A stretch of DNA of 64,000 nucleotides from Allodiplogaster sudhausi (lineage: Eukaryota > Nematoda > Chromadorea > Rhabditida > Diplogasteridae). The notes below the pieces were generated by a model, which did not search any database, was not told where the DNA came from, and saw only the letters and a program-made list of their open reading frames with translations. Location of the stretch: assembly GCA_945643635.1 (NCBI GenBank), contig CALZFC010000029.1, positions 1,806,001 through 1,870,000 of the forward strand, written 5' to 3'. Position numbers and translations under genes: made by a program. Below are positions 57,078-64,000 of the stretch, piece by piece (the first letter of the stretch is position 1; each line of letters begins with the position of its first letter).

Positions 57078-60000
57078 TTAAAATGAGCCGGTAATTTTGA
57101 GGTTGACGCTGAGTCCTGAGCCGGCGTTCTTCTGCTTTCTCCTCGCCTCCTGAAGGTCGCGCTCCATCCGCCGCAGTCTTTCTTGCTCCTCTTCAAGACT
57201 CGCCTTCTGACTTTCATGCTCGGTACGCATGCGATTCAGATCGTCTTGATGCGATCTGAACTTTGATCTTTGATCTCTGATCTGTGTATGACCTGCGATT
57301 TATGAAGCACCCTAAAACCATTCCATGATTAACCATTTGGTAAAAGTTTTTTTTTAAATAAGAAGTAGAAGATAGAAGAAAAGAAAGCAAGGACTGCTGC
57401 TCTCGCCTCAGCCCTTCTTGCATCTGCAGCTCTGCTGCGTTTTGTCGCTCCATCTCAGCTCGCAGCATCGCCTGGAGAGTTTGTGTAAATGTCGAAAAAG
57501 CTAGGCAATTATTTTATTTTATTTTTTATCGCAAAACATTGTTAAAGTTGCCTCTCGCCTCTTTTGGCACGTTGCTAACCTCTCGCTCGCCGCCGCTCCT
57601 CTTCTCCTCGGCAAGCGACGCCTCGAAGCGCGCGCGCATCTCGTTCTTCTCCTCCTCGCTACGCTTCTTCTCCGCCTCGACACGCGTGATGTCGACCTGG
57701 GCGCGTAAAAAATCAGAGATCAGAGATAGGAATCGTAAATCAGACTTCAGGTAAGCCCGAATTTATTAGAACTAGTTGATTTAAAAAAGCACTAACATTC
57801 CATGCATGCATTTCTCATTCTTACAATAACGTGTTCATGTCTCATTGAGTTTGAAAAGACGCAAAAAATCGATATTTGAAAATTTATACTAAAGCATACT
57901 AAAGCCGCAGAGTTCGTCGAAATGAAACATATTATATATCATTCGAAAGCCACTTTTATGCTCTATATGATTCATACAGAACGGATTGCGTAAATTGTAA
58001 GAAAACGTGTTCATGTCTCATTGAGTTTGAAAAGACGCAAAAAATCGATATTTGAAAGTTTTCAAATTCTGAATTGACCTGAAGCTGTCGAATATTCTCG
58101 AGCTGCTCTTCGATGCGCGTCTGCTGCTCGGCAACCGCGCGCACGGCCGCGTCGCGCTGCGTTGCCAGCCGCGACGCGTCACGCGCCAGACGCTCCGCCT
58201 CCGCGCGCGAATCATTCAGACGAGAAAAGGACTCGTAGTGCGTCTGATATGAGTGCAATTTTAAGAAAGACAAAAAGACACATTTGAATTTGTGGCAATT
58301 TCCTCACACGGGGACGAGAGAGCATGTGATTAAGAGAGACGCTGACCATAATGGTAAGAAAAATACAAGAAGACGTCTGATATGAGTGTAATTAAAACAA
58401 GATAGTCAACGAGCTTCCTTTTTATCATGTAGATTCATGAAGCGTTCAGCTCATTTCGTAAATACATACATATAGTGCTATTCGTAAATTTAGAAAAAAA
58501 TGTGCTCTTCTCACTCGTAGAATCCTTTCTCCCATCGGCATCCATCTCTTATCCATATCTCATTGGAAAGCGGAGATCCCTACGAAAATGCACATATCAT
58601 GCATGTTCGAACCAATAAAACACTGTTGAGGATGTGGATGACGCTCTTCTCGCCGCGCAGCATCTGCTCAGCACGCGTAGATCTAATTTGGAATAGAAAA
58701 AAACTTTTTTCTTAAAAAAAAACTATAGGTTAAGAGAGCCTCTCTGTAAGGTTCAAGAAGGGCGCCATTGGTTCCTGCCCCGGGGACCGATGTTCGATTT
58801 TGACTACCAGAACTTTATGAGTGATACATGGATAGATTATAAGGAAAACTAGACGGTTGAAAAGTTTGAGAAATTTTTTTTCTCCACGCCACCACCCGAA
58901 ATATGTAAAAAATTCGATGTTCTGTAACTTGCTTCATTTACAATATTTTTTACTTTTCTTTTTTTTATCTGATTGCTAATTCAAAACTGCACAAAAAAGT
59001 CCCAAATAACTGTTTCTGAAAAGATTAATTTTAATAGACTTTTTCCGGATACAAATTTTTAGGACTAAAAAAAATTTTATTTTTTGTGCTTTTTTTCATT
59101 TTTGCCGGTCCATTTCCAGAGAAATCATTCCATAATATGAAAGTAGAGGAAAAAGTACATGATATATGTTTCTACGAAAAGGATTTGAGGACACCTTTTT
59201 TGGGTATCAATTTTTGAATACTATATGCCATCAAGTGCTGCACCGCAGTTTAAGCTCCATATATGTTTTCCCTTTTTACCTTTTCATCTGCAAAACATGT
59301 ATAATGATGTAGTTTATTATTCTCTACAAATCATGCCTATACGAAACTTTAAACTTTATTTTTCCGGAAGTATCAGACATAAAAATTCAATTTTTCGGTT
59401 TTTCGTATACGTCTGCCGTCGGGTTTTTTGACATTTTCCGTATTTCATAGATCGATTTCCAGATAATATTCACTGCTATCTTGAAGAGGAAAGAAAACTG
59501 CATAGAATATCATTTTATTATAGGAATCTGAGAACACTATTTTTAGATACATAAATTTTAATCGGCGATAATGTGCGGAAATGTCATCAATAACTGTTCG
59601 GCTAGTCCTGCCCAGAGGTGGGAATTAGCCCAAAATTTTTGGGCCAGCCCGGCCCGGCCGGAAATTTCCGGGCCCTGGAATTTTGGGCCCGGCCCGCGGG
59701 CCCGTTTGGGCCCGATTTTCAAAAAAATTCCGGGAAAAAAGTAGAACGGGTTACAATGTGTTTTGAAATTCAGAATTTTTCGTGCTCGTGCTATGAACAC
59801 TCATTTTAATGTATAGAAGTAAGACTTTTAGGGGGAAAAATGAAAAAATGAAGAAAGTTTTGCACTTATCAATGCCACCAGTCGTCCTGACTGGTCGACA
59901 TTGTGTGCTTATCGGGCCCAATCGGGCCTGCGGGCCGGCACAACTTTTCTTGGGCCCGGCCCGGCCCGGCCCGGGCCCTTGGGAAATTGGGCCGGCCCGG

Positions 60001-63000
60001 CCCGCGGGCCGGCCGGGCCGGCCCATTCCCACCTCTGGTCCTGCCCCAAAATGTTCGAATTGAATTTTTCTCTTAAAATCACCCCAAGGGGGTTCTTTGA
60101 TGCGAGGAACAGGAATATCATGTTTATTATTTAGTATGACGTCATTTTAAAAAGATACGGTAGGTAAATTTCTGAACGACACAGTTTTACTATTCACCTA
60201 CCGTATCTTTTTAAAATGACGTCATACTAAAAAATAAACATGATATTCGTGTTTCTCGCATCAAAGAACCCCCTTGGGGTGATTTTGAGAGAAAAATTCA
60301 ATTCGAACATTTTGGGGCAGGACTAGCCGAAGAGTTATGGATGACATTTCCGTACATTATCGCCGATTAAAATGCATGTATCTAAAAATAGTGTTCTCAG
60401 ATTCCTATAATAAAATGATATTCTATGCAGTTTTCTTTCCTCTTCAAGATAGCAGTGAATATTATCTGGAAATCGATCTATGAAATACGGAAAATGTCAA
60501 AAAACCCGACGGCAGACGTATACGAGAAACCGAAAAATTGAAATGTTTATGTCTAAACTTTATTTTTCGGGAAGTATCAAAGTTTCGTATAGGCATGATT
60601 TGTAGAGAATAATAAACTACATCATTATACATGCTTTGCAGATGAAAAGGTAAAAAGGGAAAACAGATATGGAGCTTAAACTGCGGTGCAGCACTTGATG
60701 GCATATAGTATTCAAAAATTGATACCCAAAAAAGGTGTCCTCAAATCCTTTTCGTAGAAACATATATCATGTACTTTTTCCTCTACTTTCATATTATGGA
60801 ATGATTTCTCTGGAAATGGACCGGCAAAAATGAAAAAAAGCACAAAAAATAACATTTTTTTTAGTACTAAAAATTTGTATCCGGAAAAAGTCTATTAAAA
60901 TGAATCTTTTCAGAAACAGTTATCTGGTACTTTTTTGTGCAGTTTTGAATTAGCAATCTGATAAAAAAAAGAAAAGTAAAAAATCTTGTAAATTAAGCAA
61001 GTTACAGAACATCGAATTTTTGACATATTTTGTGTGGTGGTGTGGAGAAAAAAAACTTCTCAAGCTTTTCAACCGCCTAGTTTTCCTTATAATCTATCCA
61101 TGTATCACTCATAAAGTTCTGGTAGTCAAAATCGAACATCGGTCCCCGGGGCAGGCAGTCCTTGACCCTTAGAGAGAGGCTCTCTTAATTATTGATTGAA
61201 TACCCCCAAAAAGCGTCGATTGCCTTCGTCTTGCACGCTTCGTGAAGCTTTAGAAGTTCCGGTTTGGACAGCGGCGGCTTGTCAGCATCGTCAATAGCCT
61301 ACACAAGGATATACTGTATTTTCTCTATTAGTGCCCCTCCCTCTATTAGAACCCCCCCCCCCTCCAATAGTGCCCCCCTAATTGTCCAATAGAGGCGTAC
61401 CTGGAATCAATGCTTGCTTTATGGGATGCTCTTCCCAATGCACTAATTGCAAATTCATTAAAAATCTACTGTAAAACTGATATTCCAGTGATGATTCCAT
61501 TGAAGTAGAGCTATGATTCTTCGTTTTTGGAAATATAATGTTGCTATCAAACTTCTAGTCAATCACATTGATAAAGTAGTACCCTCCCTCTCACAGGAGT
61601 ATTGAAAAATAGTACCCCCGGGGGCACTAATAGAGAAAATACGGTAGTTACATGTTCAAACAATAGTTTATTGCTAAAAAAAAGGGAAATCCGTTACAAA
61701 TTAATCCGTTACAAGTCACGGATAATTCAATGTGTATATGTGTGTTTTCAACTGCACTCCATTTTTTTATGGTCGAGCAACTTTATTTGTTTTTATTGTA
61801 GAAATGATTTGACTGCTGCTTAAAAGATGCATACAAATGGCAATAATTAATTTCTTCCCCTATCCTTTTGCTTACCTCTGCCATGTCCTTGCGATACTCT
61901 TCTTCTCCACATCTCAGCGCCTCCTCCTGAACCATCTTTTTGTTCGCTGTGACGACATCGTCTGGCAAGAGCTCCTTGTGCTGGCAAATTCCGTCGGCGA
62001 GCGTCTAAATGAGAACATCAATTCCACAAACATATAAAAAGGCAAGAATATACAATAAGCCTCACGAATTGAGTAATAACGCCATATTGCGCATATTTCC
62101 GCAAAGATTGATACAGTTTTTGAAGACCTTAATAAATCCAATCATATCGCGTGCGGTCGCACTTCTTCCATTCAGGAGCTTTGGTCTTAATTCCCCAGAG
62201 ATCAGCGGATGAGCAAAGGCTTCGTCGACTGTTCTGATGAAGTCTTCTCGAACGTCTATAAGCGACGATTATTTTTCCCGCCGAAAGTTGCATTTAAATT
62301 ATATTAAATACCTTCGATCGCTCCTGTAAAATCGAACGAGTGGTGGAGGAAGGGCGGAGGTAACAGGGCGCACTTAGATGACATGAACAGCGCCGATGTT
62401 TCCTTGAGATCCTGTAATGTACATATAAAGGTACTTCAAACTTTCAACTATACATGGAGCATTAAATCTATCCTACTATTTACGTCGCCGTCTTCTGTAT
62501 TGTGTCCTCTTTTTTATTACCTTCGATTTAAAGTCCCAGCAAAGCATTTCGACAGATATTAAGGTCTCCGGACAGGGATATAAAATATGGCAAAATGTCT
62601 ACGAACCTTGCCGTTTTTGCTGAGGAAGTCGGGCGGTGCAATTCCTGTGCGGTAGTCGTGGAAGGACCAGTCTCGGATGCACATAATCATGCTCTGAAGA
62701 GATTTTAATTTTGACTACGTGCATTCTTCAACCCCGAATTCACAATCGTTAGCAAAACAGCAAACGGTAGAAACAATTTGCTCACGAATTATAAACGTTT
62801 ATTTCGGTGTCTGTTTGACCTGAAATGCGTGGGAGTCCATGGAAGCAGTCGCATTTGGCTGGCCACCAGAAAGTCGCATAACATCGCTTGCATACTTGAC
62901 GAGCAAACGGCAAAAGCTCATGCTGGGTCCCTAAGAAGAGAGCAGGAATTGGCAGGATCTAGAAACTTACATGAATAAGTTGCGATACAACAAAATACTT

Positions 63001-63130
63001 GAAGCCTTACCTCAACATTTCGCATGACATTGAAAACTTGAACGGACGAGATGAGCGTAGAGAGCGCAAAAAGCGCAAACGAGAGCTTCTCCTCAGATTC
63101 GGCCGCGTGGAAGAGGCCTTGCGTGTCGGC
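57078..63130 (-). CDS. Atlastin/GBP-like GTPase with coiled-coil C-terminus, N-terminus outside the window
   Basis: Third paralogue. Exons: 63130-63011, 62930-62820, 62693-62607, 62411-62312, 62255-62128, 62004-61876, 61298-61204, 58682-58622, 58243-58079, 57696-57580, 57471-57395, 57255-57078, all in phase (456 codons with stop). The first exon here carries G3 (ADTQGLF). Next come G4 (CIRDW) and LLPPPF in place of LLPHPG. DKPPLSKPELLKLHEACK fits the atlastin middle domain. The last four to five exons form an Arg/Glu/Ala-rich coiled coil (for example RIEEQLENIRQLQ, LEEEQERLRRMERDLQEARR) ending GLSVNLKITGSF. There is no membrane hairpin. P-loop exons should lie right of 63.8 kb. The 2.5 kb intron 58683-61203 holds a foldback element with a hAT MITE nested inside, and intron 61299-61875 holds another MITE. 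The intron upstream of 63130 holds an HSE-like array. Confidence 0.88.
58730..61188. mobile_element. TTAA-flanked foldback element 3 (2.46 kb) in a GTPase intron
   Basis: Ends TTAAGAGAGCCTCTCTGTAA (58730) and, inverted, TTAAGAGAGCCTCTCTCTAA (61188). Almost the whole element is two arms of about 1 kb in inverted orientation, meeting near 60165-60198, apart from the hAT-like insertion at 59613-60037 in the left arm. CCTGCCCCGGGG lies just inside both ends. No coding capacity. TTAA borders suggest, but do not prove, a piggyBac-like target preference. Confidence 0.85.
59613..60037. mobile_element. GC-rich hAT-like MITE nested in the foldback
   Basis: 425 bp, with ends CAGAGGTGGGAATTAGCCC and, inverted, CAGAGGTGGGAATGGGCC, flanked by the exact 8-bp repeat GTCCTGCC (59605-59612 and 60038-60045). 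Terminal regions are GGCCCG runs. The AT-rich centre has no open frame of note. The other foldback arm carries the unfilled site (GGGGCAGGACTAGCC), which confirms the insertion borders. Confidence 0.9.
61314..61644. mobile_element. TA-flanked MITE with C(C/T)GTATTTTCTC ends, copy 2
   Basis: Matches 19505-19873: ends TGTATTTTCTCTATTAGTG and, inverted, CCGTATTTTCTCTATTAGTG, with C-rich and G-rich sub-ends. TA is on both sides. It sits in intron 61299-61875 of the third GTPase gene. Confidence 0.8.
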
Positions 63131-63224
63131 CTGGAACGATAATCATATTCATCACCATTCCTTGGCTACTTGCCTTTTGCATCTACACCAGCCGGTTCGC
63201 GAGTGCATCACCGGCTGGATGCTC

Positions 63225-63239
63225 GGCCGCTTCGCGGCC
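63225..63239. other. GC hairpin beside HSE-like array, copy 2
   Basis: GGCCGC-TTC-GCGGCC, the same 15 bases as at 39438-39452 and also preceded by GCTC. A second stem (CCAGCCGGT with ACCGGCTGG) lies just before it at about 63188-63217. Confidence 0.7.
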
Positions 63240-63261
63240 ACTATCTGTAAACCTTCTTTGT

Positions 63262-63730
63262 GAATGTTCTAGAAAATTCCATATCTCGGTGCAGAACACT
63301 GTCCTTTGCGGAATCTTCTGGAATGTCCCCAAGACTGTGAACAGACATTGACCTTTCAGGAATGTTCTACGAAAACATCCCCGGGCTGAACTCGGTCCAT
63401 TCCGCAACCTTCTCGAATGTACCAAGCGCCCAGTGCAGACGTTTGCCCTTTCAGAAATATTCAGGAAAATCCTACTCGGCAGTTTCTGGAACCTTCTCTC
63501 CCAGTACCCAGGGTTGACGTTTTACCGTTCCGGATTATTCTGGAAGATTCCATGCTCCGGGGCAGAACTTTCTCCCTTCTGGAACCTTCTGTCATGTTCC
63601 AAGGAACAGGAGCAGACATTGGCCCGTTCCTGAATGTTCTGGAAAATTCCACTTCCCGGGGCTCAACTCGGCTCTTTCTGGAACCTTTTCGAATGTTAAC
63701 ACTACACAGAGCCTCCTTTCGGAATGCTCT
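63262..63730. promoter_or_regulatory. Ten-unit array of heat-shock-element-like sites in GTPase intron
   Basis: About ten tandem units of 49-50 bp. HSE-like strings begin near 63262, 63311, 63360, 63400, 63450, 63484, 63528, 63577, 63627 and 63676. 63262-63279 is a perfect four-block site, and 63627-63649 is a perfect five-block site (TTC, GAA, TTC, GAA, TTC with two-base gaps). 63528-63550 has five blocks with one mismatch. Between sites a conserved CCGGGGCAGAAC/GCCCAGTGCAGAC-type segment repeats. It lies in the intron upstream of the G3 exon of the third GTPase gene. HSF binding is inferred from motif only. Confidence 0.75.
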
Positions 63731-64000
63731 GGGAAAAATTACAGCATTCGTTGTGGTATGAAAGTCGCAACGTTCGTAGTGCTTTATACCGTTTGGATGC
63801 CTCAAAGTTGGGCAATTAGAACGGAGTGAACATGTAAAGTTCCGGAAAGAAATCCTTCACAAAGCCACTCTTAGCGCTTATTATTATTTACATATGTATG
63901 TGTGTTGGTGTGTTTTAAGGGTACTGCAGAGATTGTCAAGACAGAGAGTGTGCATTTTCTAGTTTGTCCTGATGGGCGGCCCATTCCCTTTTTTTTAAAT
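63731..64000. other. End of window, no exon recognised
   Basis: Presumed continuation of the intron of the third GTPase gene. The expected exon with the TDTRG-type motif is not seen before the window ends. Confidence 0.4.

Overview
This 64 kb window is animal genomic DNA. Coding sequence is split into short exons (about 50-230 nt) by GT-AG introns, intergenic DNA is AT-rich, and (GA/CT)n tracts, foldback elements and short non-autonomous transposons are very dense. The seven-transmembrane receptors look like the Srsx type of nematode chemoreceptors, and a small secreted Cys-rich protein resembles nematode secreted families. A nematode or nematode-like protostome is therefore my best guess, from family resemblance only. 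Exons were joined by hand, checking splice phase.

Layout. 1-2295: an imperfect 1.1 kb palindrome; its right arm is the 5' part of an unrecognised helical-protein gene running to about 4.9 kb (+). 5.4-5.9 kb: a long-TIR MITE. 6.1-11.4 kb (-): an intact 13-exon microsomal epoxide hydrolase gene (456 aa) with a decayed partial copy downstream and an orphan receptor C-terminus between them. 12.9-13.8 kb: a dead PIF/Harbinger transposase. 16.8-18.8 kb (+) and 20.7-22.7 kb (-): two seven-transmembrane receptor genes, each with a tRNA-like sequence in or at it. 24.1-24.7 kb (+): a 127-aa secreted Cys-rich protein with a TATA box. 25.7-30.1 kb (-), 37.9-41.9 kb (-) and 57.1->64 kb (-): three paralogous atlastin/GBP-like GTPase genes whose C-terminus is a long coiled coil. 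The first is intact (622 aa), the second lacks its middle exons, the third runs off the right edge. A fourth, isolated coiled-coil exon lies at 52.3-52.85 kb. The rest (30-37 kb, 42-57 kb) is nested repeats: TTAA-flanked foldbacks, GC-rich hAT-like MITEs, near-identical 0.6 kb repeats and minisatellites.

The most interesting signal is that two of the three GTPase genes carry, in different introns, an array of about 49-bp tandem repeats, nearly every unit containing a heat-shock-element-like string of alternating TTC and GAA blocks. The two arrays share unit sequence and a GC hairpin on the same side, so they look like one mobile family. This suggests, but does not prove, that a transposable element has delivered stress-responsive regulation to an expanding family of immune-type GTPases.
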